A stretch of 64,000 nucleotides of DNA from Butyrivibrio sp. INlla16 (GTDB lineage Bacteria; Bacillota; Clostridia; Lachnospirales; Lachnospiraceae): assembly GCF_900104155.1 (NCBI RefSeq), contig NZ_FMYB01000002.1, positions 124,001 through 188,000 on the forward strand, written 5' to 3'. Shown here piece after piece: positions 24,803-32,842 of this stretch. Numbering within the stretch: position 1 is the stretch's first letter; each line of letters opens with the position of its first letter. The notes under the pieces are model-generated. The model made no database searches, had not been told where the DNA came from, and saw nothing but the letters and a program-made list of their open reading frames with translations. The position numbers were made by a program, and so were the translations under genes.

Positions 24803-25807
24803 ATGATACAAAAAGTTCTAACCAAAATAGACAAACTTGACGCAAAAATCTCTTCCCTTGAACAGAGGGCAATCGGCGCGACTAAGGCACTTGTAAAGGA
24901 GTCCTTAAAAGCACCCGATGTCCTTAGAGATACCCGGGAAGATTACGAAGCCTGGTCCGAGAGTGAAGATGAGCTTGATAAGCTCAAGGACATGCGAGAT
25001 CACTTTCTTAGCGAATGTGAGAATCTCACACCTGATGAAAAGGTCTTCCTTGCAAGACATCCTAAGAGACCGCATATTGATGATTTTATCGGCGGACTTT
25101 TTACGGATTTCTTCGAGCAAAAGGGCGATCATCTCTTTGATGAGGACAAGAGCATTTACGGAGGAATTGCCCGATTCCATGGAATACCTGTGACGGTAGT
25201 GGGGCATATGAAGGGACACACCATGGAGGAAAACATGGAGTACAACTTCGGAATGCCTTGTCCCGAAGGATATCGCAAGGCTCTTAGAATAATGAACCAG
25301 GCTGAAAAATTCGGAAGACCGATCATTACTTTTATTGATACGCCCGGAGCTTATCCCGGACTTGAGGCTGAGGAGCACGGACAGGGCGAAGCCATCGCAA
25401 TGAATCTTGCGAAGATGAGCCAGTACCATGTTCCGGTAATTTCAGTCGTTACAGGTGAGGGCAATTCAGGTGGAGCCCTTGCAATAGGCGTTGCAAACAA
25501 GGTTTTGATGCTTGAAAATGCGGTTTATTCCATTTTGAGTCCCGAAGGGTTTGCAAGCATTCTGTGGAAGGATGCTGAGAGACACAAGGAAGCCTGCAAG
25601 CTCATGAAGCTCACGGCAGACGACCTCTATGAGGCAGGAGTTGCCGATGAGATTGTAAAGGAACCTGTGGGGGGAGCGCAGAGAAATTATGGTGAAGTTT
25701 TCAAAAATCTGGACCGCGTCCTCTATTCAACCCTGAAGGAGCTGATGACACTGTCGCCATCCGGCTGCAAGAGACAAAGACTTGAGAAATACAGGAAGAT
25801 CGGATGA
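24803..25807 (+). CDS. accA: acetyl-CoA carboxylase carboxyltransferase, alpha subunit
   Basis: Partner of AccD in malonyl-CoA synthesis. 334 residues: helical N-terminus (DAKISSLEQRAIG), then RPHIDDFIGGLF, DTPGAYPGLEAEEHGQGEAIA, the oxyanion-type GEGNSGGALAIG and ENAVYSILSPEGFASILWKD. All match the family closely. The start at 24803 is 6 bases after the G-run of the repeat. No accB or accC gene is present in this cluster, so the biotin carrier and carboxylase must be elsewhere if this is a standard enzyme. Confidence 0.96.
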   Translation: MIQKVLTKIDKLDAKISSLEQRAIGATKALVKESLKAPDVLRDTREDYEAWSESEDELDKLKDMRDHFLSECENLTPDEKVFLARHPKRPHIDDFIGGLFTDFFEQKGDHLFDEDKSIYGGIARFHGIPVTVVGHMKGHTMEENMEYNFGMPCPEGYRKALRIMNQAEKFGRPIITFIDTPGAYPGLEAEEHGQGEAIAMNLAKMSQYHVPVISVVTGEGNSGGALAIGVANKVLMLENAVYSILSPEGFASILWKDAERHKEACKLMKLTADDLYEAGVADEIVKEPVGGAQRNYGEVFKNLDRVLYSTLKELMTLSPSGCKRQRLEKYRKIG

Positions 25808-25811
25808 GGTT

Positions 25812-26759
25812 ATGAAAAATATTGAAATAATATCTACCGGAAGGGCTGTGCCCTCGAAGGTCGTTACCAACGATGATCTTGCGAAAATCGTGGACACCAA
25901 CGATGAGTGGATAAGCACCAGAACCGGAATTCGTGAGAGACGCTTTTGCAGCGAGGAAGAAAGTGCGACCACTCTCGCAGTGGAGGCGGCAAGAAAAGCT
26001 CTTGAAGCTTCGCAGCTTGCACCATCCGATATCGGGGCATGCATCTGCGCCACAATTTCCGGTGACTATGCCACTCCAAGCATGGCATGTTTGGTTCAAA
26101 GAGAGCTCGGCTTAAGGGAGCCTATACCCACACTTGATGTGAATGCTGCCTGCAGCGGCTTTTTATACGGAATCGAGGTTGCAAGGGGACTGCTGAATGG
26201 CTGCGGTGAAAAGTATGCACTTGTTGTCGGCTGTGAACAGCTCTCAAAGCTTCTTGATATGACTGACAGAAGTACCTGCGTCCTCTTCGGAGACGGCGCA
26301 GGAGCTGCGGTAGTGAGGCTCTCTGAGGATGCGACTTACGCATCGACTCTCGGTGCAAGAGGCGGCTTTGAGATAAATGTCGAAGGCGCGGGACACGGTT
26401 CCAGCCACATCCATATGCAGGGGCAGGAAGTTTTCAAGTTCGCAACATCGATCATACCGGTTTGCATCAGGCAGCTTCAGGAAAAGAGCGGCCTTTCGGT
26501 GGAGAATGTAAGCAGAGTGGTCTGCCATCAGGCTAACGAGAGGATTATCGATTCTGTTGTCAGAAGGATGAAGGCAGATCCCGGCAAGTTTTACAAAAAC
26601 ATGGACCGCTTTGGCAATACAAGCGCGGCTTCGGTGCCGATCGCACTCGACGAGCTTGTGGAAAAAGGAGACATCAAGGCCGGAGACATGTTGATGATGG
26701 TCGGCTTTGGCGCAGGCCTCACCTGGGCCGGAGCAGTGATTCGATATGCAGGAGTTTAA
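25812..26759 (+). CDS. fabH: 3-oxoacyl-ACP synthase III
   Basis: Starts fatty acid chains by condensing an acyl-CoA with malonyl-ACP. 315 residues. The catalytic triad is visible: Cys in NAACSGFLYG, His in VVCHQANERI and Asn in DRFGNTSAASV. The N-terminal IEIISTGRAVPSKVVTNDDL and WISTRTGIRERRF are characteristic. The start at 25812 leaves four bases after the accA stop, with GGATGAGG overlapping that stop as the binding site. Confidence 0.96.
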   Translation: MKNIEIISTGRAVPSKVVTNDDLAKIVDTNDEWISTRTGIRERRFCSEEESATTLAVEAARKALEASQLAPSDIGACICATISGDYATPSMACLVQRELGLREPIPTLDVNAACSGFLYGIEVARGLLNGCGEKYALVVGCEQLSKLLDMTDRSTCVLFGDGAGAAVVRLSEDATYASTLGARGGFEINVEGAGHGSSHIHMQGQEVFKFATSIIPVCIRQLQEKSGLSVENVSRVVCHQANERIIDSVVRRMKADPGKFYKNMDRFGNTSAASVPIALDELVEKGDIKAGDMLMMVGFGAGLTWAGAVIRYAGV

Positions 26760-26764
26760 ATATT

Positions 26765-27664
26765 ATGAAAAAAATCAATGAAATCCTGGGCACGGAGTTC
26801 CCCATAATCCAGGGCGGCATGGCGAACATCGCAACAGGCTCTTTTGCTGCAGCCTGCTCAAATGCCGGAGCCCTCGGACTTATCGGCGTCGGAGGGATGA
26901 ACCCCAAGATGCTCAGGGAAGAGATAAGAATTTGCAAGAGTAAGACAGACAAGCCGTTTGGCGTGAACATAATGCTGATGCACCCCGATGCGGACGAATT
27001 TGCCGACATCGTGGTGGAGGAAGGCGTCAAGGTAGTTACCACCGGCGCCGGCAATCCCAGCAAGTACATGGAAAAATGGAAGGCTGCGGGCATAACGGTT
27101 ATCCCCGTTGTGGCGGCTCCTATCCTTGCAAAGCACCTGGAAAAAGCAGGTGCGGACATGATCATCGCAGAGGGCTGTGAGAGCGGCGGCCACGTGGGAG
27201 AGATGACCACAATGACACTGGTCCCTCAGACAGTTGACGCGGTTAATGTTCCTGTTATCGCAGCCGGTGGAATTGCCGATAAGAGACAGGTCAAGGCAGC
27301 CTTTGCACTCGGAGCCAGCGGAATTCAGGTCGGAACCTGCCTCCTTGCAAGTGATGAATGTCCTATCCATGAAAACTACAAGAATGCCGTTATCAAAGCC
27401 AAGGGCACAGATGCGGTTGTGACAGGAAGAATCGGCGGAACACCGGTCAGAGTCCTCAAGAACAAGATGACTCGCGAGTACATCAAGCAGGAAAAGGCGG
27501 GAGCAGATATGCTCACCCTGGAAAAATTCACTCTTGGAAGCCTTCGCAGAGCCGTTTTTGAAGGCGACACCGATACTGGAAGTCTCATGGCGGGTCAGAC
27601 CTGCGGACAGGTTAAGGAAATCAAACCGGTTAAGAAAATTTTAGAGGAGCTGATGGAAGAATGA
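26765..27664 (+). CDS. fabK: enoyl-ACP reductase, FMN-dependent
   Basis: Last reduction step of each elongation cycle, using FMN and NAD(P)H. 299 residues of the 2-nitropropane dioxygenase fold: PIIQGGMANIATG, GAGNPSKYM, EGCESGGHVGEM, PVIAAGGIAD, GASGIQVGTCLLASDECPIH. This type replaces FabI in streptococci and many clostridia and is insensitive to triclosan. It is 5 bases after fabH and overlaps fabD by four bases. Confidence 0.94.
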   Translation: MKKINEILGTEFPIIQGGMANIATGSFAAACSNAGALGLIGVGGMNPKMLREEIRICKSKTDKPFGVNIMLMHPDADEFADIVVEEGVKVVTTGAGNPSKYMEKWKAAGITVIPVVAAPILAKHLEKAGADMIIAEGCESGGHVGEMTTMTLVPQTVDAVNVPVIAAGGIADKRQVKAAFALGASGIQVGTCLLASDECPIHENYKNAVIKAKGTDAVVTGRIGGTPVRVLKNKMTREYIKQEKAGADMLTLEKFTLGSLRRAVFEGDTDTGSLMAGQTCGQVKEIKPVKKILEELMEE

Positions 27665-28614
27665 AGACTGCATTTTTATATGCGGGCCAGGGGAGCCAGC
27701 ACAAAGGAATGGGCGAGGATCTCTACCGCGATTTCGAAGAATTCAGAGGAGTTTATGACAATGCAAAGACCTCTTTTGATCTTAAAAAGATGTGTTTCGA
27801 AGATCCGGACGGAAACCTATCAAAGACAGGCTACACACAGCCCTGTATGGTTGCCTTTGCATCCGGAGTTACCGCAATTTTAAATAAACATGGTAAAAAG
27901 CCCGACTATCTTGCGGGACTCTCCCTCGGTGAGTACTCAGCTCTTCAGGCAGCAGGCGTCTGGGATTCAGGAAAAGCCATAAGCCTTGCTGCTTTCAGAG
28001 GCGAAGCCATGACCAAGGCTGCAGAGGGTGTTGAGTCAGCTATGACAGCGGTTATGGGACTTTCCGAAGAGGAACTGCAGGCCTGTGTCGACAAGGCATC
28101 AGAGGAAAGCTCGAATGGCAACGACGGACTTGTTTCCATCTGCAACGACAACTGCCCCGGACAGATTGTTATAGGCGGCGAGAAGAAGGCAGTTGAGAGA
28201 GCAACTGAGCTTGCAAAGGAATGCGGCGCCAAAAGATGCATTCCGCTTAATGTCAGCGGACCTTTTCACACAAAATATATGAGCAGCGCCGGCGATGCAC
28301 TAAGGAAATATTTCAGTGATATTGAATTCGGAAAAGAGCAGATTCCTGTGGTTTTCAACGTTACAGGACGTGAGAAATCAGAGGCGGAAACCGTCGAAGA
28401 CTTGCTTGTAAAGCAGGTTCAGAGCGGCGTTAAGATGACACAGACAATCAAGTACCTTTTGGATAAGGGCGTAAGACGCTTCGTCGAGATCGGCCCCGGA
28501 AAGGCACTCACAGGCTTTGTTAAGCGCACAGCCAAGGAAATGCAGGTAGATGATATCGAATGCATCACACTTGAAACCTCCGAAGATATAAAGAATTTCC
28601 TTGAGATTGCGTGA
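27661..28614 (+). CDS. fabD: malonyl-CoA:ACP transacylase
   Basis: Loads malonyl groups on ACP. 317 residues: YAGQGSQHKGMG at the start, catalytic Ser in AGLSLGEYSAL, and catalytic His in VSGPFHTKYM. An insert at about residue 150 (DKASEESSNGNDGL) is unremarkable. It overlaps fabK by ATGA, indicating translational coupling. Confidence 0.96.
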   Translation: MKTAFLYAGQGSQHKGMGEDLYRDFEEFRGVYDNAKTSFDLKKMCFEDPDGNLSKTGYTQPCMVAFASGVTAILNKHGKKPDYLAGLSLGEYSALQAAGVWDSGKAISLAAFRGEAMTKAAEGVESAMTAVMGLSEEELQACVDKASEESSNGNDGLVSICNDNCPGQIVIGGEKKAVERATELAKECGAKRCIPLNVSGPFHTKYMSSAGDALRKYFSDIEFGKEQIPVVFNVTGREKSEAETVEDLLVKQVQSGVKMTQTIKYLLDKGVRRFVEIGPGKALTGFVKRTAKEMQVDDIECITLETSEDIKNFLEIA

Positions 28615-28643
28615 GGCGAAGGCTTAGAGACAGAGGACAGGAT

Positions 28644-29381
28644 ATGGCAAGAACAGTAATAGTAACCGGTGCGAGCCGTGGAATCGGACGTGAGATTGCG
28701 CTGGAATTTTCAAAGAAAAATTACAATGTTGTTATCAGCTACGCCGGTAATGACGAAGCCGCAAAAAAGGCCGAGAGCTTCTGCAGAGAATGCGGAGCTT
28801 TGGATGTAACCCTTTTCAAGGGAGATATCTCCGATGAAAATGTGGCTGAAAATCTCGTGAAGGAGACGCTTGAAAAGTACGGACAGGTGGACGTTCTTGT
28901 CAACAATGCGGGAATAACCAGAGACGGACTTATTGCAAGAATGAGCACGGAGGATTTTGACAAGGTTATTTCTACAAACCTTCGCGGCGCATTTTTGATG
29001 AGCAGATTCGTAACGAAGCCCATGATGAAAAATCGCTATGGAAGAATAATCAACATCTCCAGTGTGGTCGGAGTTCACGGGAATCCCGGACAGGCCAACT
29101 ACTGTGCAAGTAAGGCCGGACTTATCGGAATGACCAAGAGCGTGGCAAAAGAGCTTGCTTCCAGAAATATCACAGTCAATGCGGTGGCGCCCGGAATGAT
29201 TGCGACCGACATGACAGGTGCACTCAGCGATGCTCAGAAGGAGAACATAAACGCGCAGATTCCTGCGAAGAGAATGGGCGAGCCTAAGGATATTGCCAAT
29301 GCGGTTGTTTTCCTTGCGGATGAAAACAGCAGTTACATCACAGGGCAGGTGCTCGGAGTAGACGGAGGAATGGGTGCGTAG
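28644..29381 (+). CDS. fabG: 3-oxoacyl-ACP reductase
   Basis: NADPH-dependent reduction of the beta-keto group. 245-residue SDR: cofactor motif TGASRGIGRE, NNAG in VLVNNAGITRDGL, catalytic Ser in INISSVVG and YCASK for Tyr and Lys. The ATG at 28644 has AGAGGACAGG upstream and gives the usual start MARTVIVTGAS; an upstream GTG overlapping the fabD stop is less likely. Tenth-position spacing and C-terminal ITGQVLGVDGGMGA are standard. Confidence 0.95.
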   Translation: MARTVIVTGASRGIGREIALEFSKKNYNVVISYAGNDEAAKKAESFCRECGALDVTLFKGDISDENVAENLVKETLEKYGQVDVLVNNAGITRDGLIARMSTEDFDKVISTNLRGAFLMSRFVTKPMMKNRYGRIINISSVVGVHGNPGQANYCASKAGLIGMTKSVAKELASRNITVNAVAPGMIATDMTGALSDAQKENINAQIPAKRMGEPKDIANAVVFLADENSSYITGQVLGVDGGMGA

Positions 29382-29410
29382 GAGCAGAACTTCCTTAGAA
29401 AGAGGTAAAG

Positions 29411-30685
29411 ATGAAAAGACGAGTTGTAGTAACCGGCATCGGCACCGTGAATCCCACGGGAAACAGCGTTGCGGAGAGCTGGGACAGCATTAAAAACGGA
29501 AAGATCGGAATCGGCGAGATTACCTGCTTTGATACCGAGGGCTATAAGGTAAAGGTGGCCGCAGAGGTCAAGGATTTTGATCCGACAGGAAAAGTTGATA
29601 AGAGAGAACTTCGCCACACCGCAAGATTCACACTCCTTGCACAGTGTGCGGCTGAAGAAGCCATAAAGGATTCGGGACTTTGTAAAAGCGCGGAAGGCGA
29701 CTATAGTTACGATACACAGGTATCGGAGATTGCAGCTGACAGATGCGGAGTTATCATTTCAAGCGGAATCGGCGGTCTTGATGAGATTGAAAAGAATCAC
29801 AGCAAGTCCCTCGATAAGGGCAACGGATTTGTAAGTCCTTTCTTTGTGCCCATGTCCATTACAAATATGGCAGCTGCCCGCATAGCGATTGCTCACGGCT
29901 TTAAAGGTATGTGTACCTGTCCCGTAACAGCCTGCGCAGGTGGCAGTAACGCAATCGGAGATGCTTTTTTCAGAATCAGGGATGGCTACGAGGATGCTAT
30001 GATCTGCGGAGGTACCGAGAGTTCAATAACGCCTCTTGGAATCGCAGGATTCCAGAACATGAAGGCTCTTTCAGAGACTACGGATCCCGCCCGTGCGAGC
30101 ATTCCTTTCGACAAGGACAGAAACGGATTCGTAATGGGTGAGGGAAGCGGAATTCTCGTGCTCGAAGAATATGAGCATGCGAAGAGCCGCGGAGCTCATA
30201 TCTATGCGGAAATCGTTGGCTACGGAAGTAACTGCGATGCTTATCACATCACATCTCCCGCGCCCGGCGGAGAGGGCGGTGCAGCCTGCATGAAGCTTGC
30301 AATAAAGGATGCGGGCATCACAGAAAGCGACATCGATTACATCAATGCACACGGTACCTCCACCAGCCTAAACGACAAATATGAGACAGCTGCGATTAAG
30401 ACCGTGTTTGGTGAAAAGGCTAAGGACCTCTACGTATCAAGTACAAAGTCAATGACAGGTCACCTTCTCGGAGGTGCCGGCGGAGTTGAAGCGGTATTTT
30501 GCGTAAAAGCCCTTGAAGACAGTTTTGTTCCGCCAACAGCGGGTCTCAAAGAGACAGATCCCGAGATGGATCTCAACTACGTTCCCGGCAAAGGAATCGA
30601 GAAAGAACTTAACTACGTACTTAGCAACAGCTTGGGATTTGGCGGCCACAACGCCTGCCTGATCTTCAAGAAATATAAATCATAA
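29411..30685 (+). CDS. fabF: 3-oxoacyl-ACP synthase II
   Basis: Elongation condensing enzyme, 424 residues. Active-site Cys is in VTACAGGSNAIG, with His in INAHGTSTSLND and SMTGHLLGGAGG. A short insert (CKSAEGDYSYDTQVSEIAAD, about residue 93-112) is slightly longer than in many FabF proteins. RBS AGAGGTAAAG precedes ATG. It ends just before repeat copy 4. Confidence 0.96.
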   Translation: MKRRVVVTGIGTVNPTGNSVAESWDSIKNGKIGIGEITCFDTEGYKVKVAAEVKDFDPTGKVDKRELRHTARFTLLAQCAAEEAIKDSGLCKSAEGDYSYDTQVSEIAADRCGVIISSGIGGLDEIEKNHSKSLDKGNGFVSPFFVPMSITNMAAARIAIAHGFKGMCTCPVTACAGGSNAIGDAFFRIRDGYEDAMICGGTESSITPLGIAGFQNMKALSETTDPARASIPFDKDRNGFVMGEGSGILVLEEYEHAKSRGAHIYAEIVGYGSNCDAYHITSPAPGGEGGAACMKLAIKDAGITESDIDYINAHGTSTSLNDKYETAAIKTVFGEKAKDLYVSSTKSMTGHLLGGAGGVEAVFCVKALEDSFVPPTAGLKETDPEMDLNYVPGKGIEKELNYVLSNSLGFGGHNACLIFKKYKS

Positions 30686-30686
30686 T

Positions 30687-30736
30687 GCCTTCCCCCTTTT
30701 TGGGGGAAGGTGTCAGCGGAGCTGACGGATGAGGGG
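30687..30736 (+). repeat. interspersed two-hairpin repeat, copy 4
   Basis: GCCTTCCCCC-TTTTT-GGGGGAAGG, then the perfect hairpin GTCAGC-GGA-GCTGAC, then GGATGAGGGG. Located between fabF and fabZ, starting two bases after the fabF stop. Against copies 1 and 2 the second stem shows paired changes (GGC..GCC against GTC..GAC). Confidence 0.9.
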
Positions 30737-30742
30737 AGACTC

Positions 30743-31198
30743 ATGGAAAAAATAGAAATACGCGAAGCAAAAAATTCACTAACAGCCGAAGAGATAGCAC
30801 AGATATTACCGCACCGCTATCCCTTCGCCCTGGTGGACAGAATCATAGATCACGAGCCCGGAGTGTGGGCAATCGGCAGAAAGTGCGTAAGCATGGATGA
30901 GCCTTTCTTCCAGGGACATTTCCCTGGAAAGCCCATCATGCCTGGAGTCCTCATAATTGAGGCACTCGCCCAGACAGGAGCCGTAGCAGCTCTGGCGCTT
31001 CCGGAGAACAGAGGTAAGCTTGCACTTTTCGGCGGCATAAAAAATGCGCGCTTTAAAAGGCCCGTTACTCCGGGAGATGTGCTTGAACTTCGCTGTGAAA
31101 TGGTCAGATGCAAAGGCCCTGTGGGTGTAGCGGAGGCCGAGGCACTCGTGGACGGTGTTACAGTAACGAAGGCAGAAATTACCTTCTCGATTGTGTGA
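30743..31198 (+). CDS. fabZ: 3-hydroxyacyl-ACP dehydratase
   Basis: Dehydrates beta-hydroxyacyl-ACP. 151-residue hot-dog protein with catalytic His in LPHRYPFALVDRI and catalytic Glu region FPGKPIMPGVLIIEALAQ. The start at 30743 is 6 bases after the repeat's GAGGGG; the longer frame upstream is repeat DNA. It is the last core enzyme gene of the cluster, followed by the marR gene. Confidence 0.95.
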   Translation: MEKIEIREAKNSLTAEEIAQILPHRYPFALVDRIIDHEPGVWAIGRKCVSMDEPFFQGHFPGKPIMPGVLIIEALAQTGAVAALALPENRGKLALFGGIKNARFKRPVTPGDVLELRCEMVRCKGPVGVAEAEALVDGVTVTKAEITFSIV

Positions 31199-31204
31199 TA
31201 TAAT
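31196..31204 (+). promoter_or_regulatory. extended -10 promoter inside the end of fabZ
   Basis: TGATATAAT overlapping the fabZ stop, context TTGTGTGATATAAT, the same class as at 8176 and 22054. It could give marR its own transcript besides fab read-through. Confidence 0.5.
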
Positions 31205-31234
31205 TGAGAAAAAATATTCAAAGGATTTCTGCCC

Positions 31235-31699
31235 ATGTTTGATTATGCAATAAGCCATATTTATGACAAGCTCCGTCTTCATTTGTACATGAAGATATAT
31301 TCACGTTTTGAAAATCGCGAGGCTACACTATCCGCAGTAGAGACCTTCAGTATGGAGGTCATCATGGCGATGGAGGAGCCCACAGTTGCTCAGTTCGCGA
31401 AGATGCTCGATATCTCATCTCCGAATGCTGCGCACAGAGTCAAATGCCTTGTAAATAAAGGCTATGTTGAGAAGGTTCAGTCCCCGGAGGACGGAAGAGA
31501 ATTTCACCTTCGTCCCACTCAGAAGTATTTGAACTTCTGTAAGATCAATGAGGACTATCTCAAGATCATTATGAAAAGATGCGAAAAGCGCTTTTCCAAG
31601 GAGGACTTCGCGAAGCTCAACGAGATGCTGGACATCATCAACAACGAACTGATGCCGGAGCTTGACATAGAGGAGTTTAAAAAACAGTGGGGAAATTAA
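31235..31699 (+). CDS. MarR-family transcriptional regulator, FabT-like by context
   Basis: 154-residue winged-helix repressor: helical N-terminus, recognition region TVAQFAKMLDISSPNAAHRVKCL, wing KGYVEKVQSPEDGREFHLRP, and helical dimerisation tail ending ELDIEEFKKQW. In streptococci a MarR protein, FabT, lies in the fab cluster and represses it with acyl-ACP as corepressor. The same role is inferred here from position; the target may be the tandem boxes at 23602. RBS AAAGGA. It is two bases upstream of the next gene. Confidence 0.82.
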   Translation: MFDYAISHIYDKLRLHLYMKIYSRFENREATLSAVETFSMEVIMAMEEPTVAQFAKMLDISSPNAAHRVKCLVNKGYVEKVQSPEDGREFHLRPTQKYLNFCKINEDYLKIIMKRCEKRFSKEDFAKLNEMLDIINNELMPELDIEEFKKQWGN

Positions 31700-31700
31700 A

Positions 31701-32762
31701 ATGAACATACGTGGTAAAGAGCTCGCCCATGGAATCATTCAGGGCGGAATGGGGGTTGGAGTATCCCTGTCATCACTTGCGGGTAGTGTCGCAAAGGAAG
31801 GCTGCATGGGAGTGATAAGCTCTGTGAACATCGGCTTTAATGAGCCTGATTTTATGGAAAATCCATTTGAGGCAAATATTCGTGCACTTAAGGAGCACAT
31901 CAAAAAAGCTAAGGAGATATCCAAAGGCAACGGCCTTATAGGTGTAAATATCATGGTTGCGGTGAGCCACTATGAGGAGACCGTGAAGGCAGCCATAGAA
32001 GCCGGCGCGGATGCAATCATATCCGGTGCAGGACTTCCACTTAAGCTGGCTGAACTTGTTAAGGGAAGTGATACACTCTTTGCACCTATCGTATCCAGCA
32101 AGAGAGCGGCAATGCTCCTTTGCAAAAGTTTTGTTAAAAAGGCCGGAATTCTCCCTGATTTTCTTGTTATAGAAGGCCATCAGGCCGGCGGACATCTTGG
32201 TTTTTCCGCTGACGATTTAAAAAGTGACACCTGTCAGCCCAATCTCCAGATATTAAAAGAGGTTAAGGAAGCGATAAAACCCTTTGAGGAGGAGTTTAAA
32301 GAGAAGATTTACGTCTTTCTCGGCGGTGGAATTTTTGACAGTAAAGATGTAAAGGAAGCTACTGAAGCAGGCGCCGACGGAGTTCAGATAGGAACCCGCT
32401 TCATTGCCACAAAGGAATGTGATGTGGACGAAGTATTCAAGCAGGTGATCGTTGACTCCAAAGAGGAAGATATCCGCATCATCAAAAGCCCTGTGGGAAT
32501 GCCTGCCAGAGCGATTTACACACCTCTCTTGCAAAAACTTGATGAGGGAAAATCCTTCCTTGCAAAGAAGTGCAACAGCTGCTTAACAGCTTGTCCCAAG
32601 GGCGACAACATCCCCTATTGCATCAGCAGAGCACTCATCGCTGCTGCTCACGGAAATAAGGAAGAAGGCCTCTTTTTCTGCGGGGAGAACGCTCCCAGAG
32701 TAAAGGACATAGTAACTGTAAAAGAATTGATTGATGAACTGACATGCGTGCAGCCACTGTAA
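31701..32762 (+). CDS. nitronate monooxygenase-like flavin oxidoreductase, second FabK-fold protein
   Basis: 353 residues of the same FMN barrel family as FabK: HGIIQGGMGVGVSLSSLAGS, GVNIMVAVSHY, VIEGHQAGGHLGF, FLGGGIFDSKD, GADGVQIGTRFIATKECDVD. Unlike FabK it has a C-terminal extension with a cysteine cluster (CNSCLTACPKGDNIPYC, about residues 292-308) that could bind an iron-sulphur cluster or zinc. Likely role: oxidation of nitronates or another flavin-dependent reaction; a lipid role is only suggested by its place at the end of the fab cluster, directly after marR. Confidence 0.82.
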   Translation: MNIRGKELAHGIIQGGMGVGVSLSSLAGSVAKEGCMGVISSVNIGFNEPDFMENPFEANIRALKEHIKKAKEISKGNGLIGVNIMVAVSHYEETVKAAIEAGADAIISGAGLPLKLAELVKGSDTLFAPIVSSKRAAMLLCKSFVKKAGILPDFLVIEGHQAGGHLGFSADDLKSDTCQPNLQILKEVKEAIKPFEEEFKEKIYVFLGGGIFDSKDVKEATEAGADGVQIGTRFIATKECDVDEVFKQVIVDSKEEDIRIIKSPVGMPARAIYTPLLQKLDEGKSFLAKKCNSCLTACPKGDNIPYCISRALIAAAHGNKEEGLFFCGENAPRVKDIVTVKELIDELTCVQPL

Positions 32763-32784
32763 AAAACTACAGTGGCTGCTTTTA
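32750..32784 (+). terminator. terminator of the fatty acid cluster
   Basis: Perfect 12-bp stem GCAGCCACTGTA/TACAGTGGCTGC (32750-32761 with 32768-32779), 6-base loop, TTTTA tail. The left arm overlaps the last codons of the flavin oxidoreductase gene. Confidence 0.9.
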
Positions 32785-32842
32785 CGTGCGCTGTCAGCAT
32801 GTTTTATGGAGAAGATAATAATGAAAATTGTCTGTTCAATAA

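Noticed and set aside
25801-25809. Sixth copy of the two-hairpin repeat before fabH (CGGATGAGG)
   Set aside because: Only the last nine bases match and they are part of the accA coding end; no hairpins precede them.
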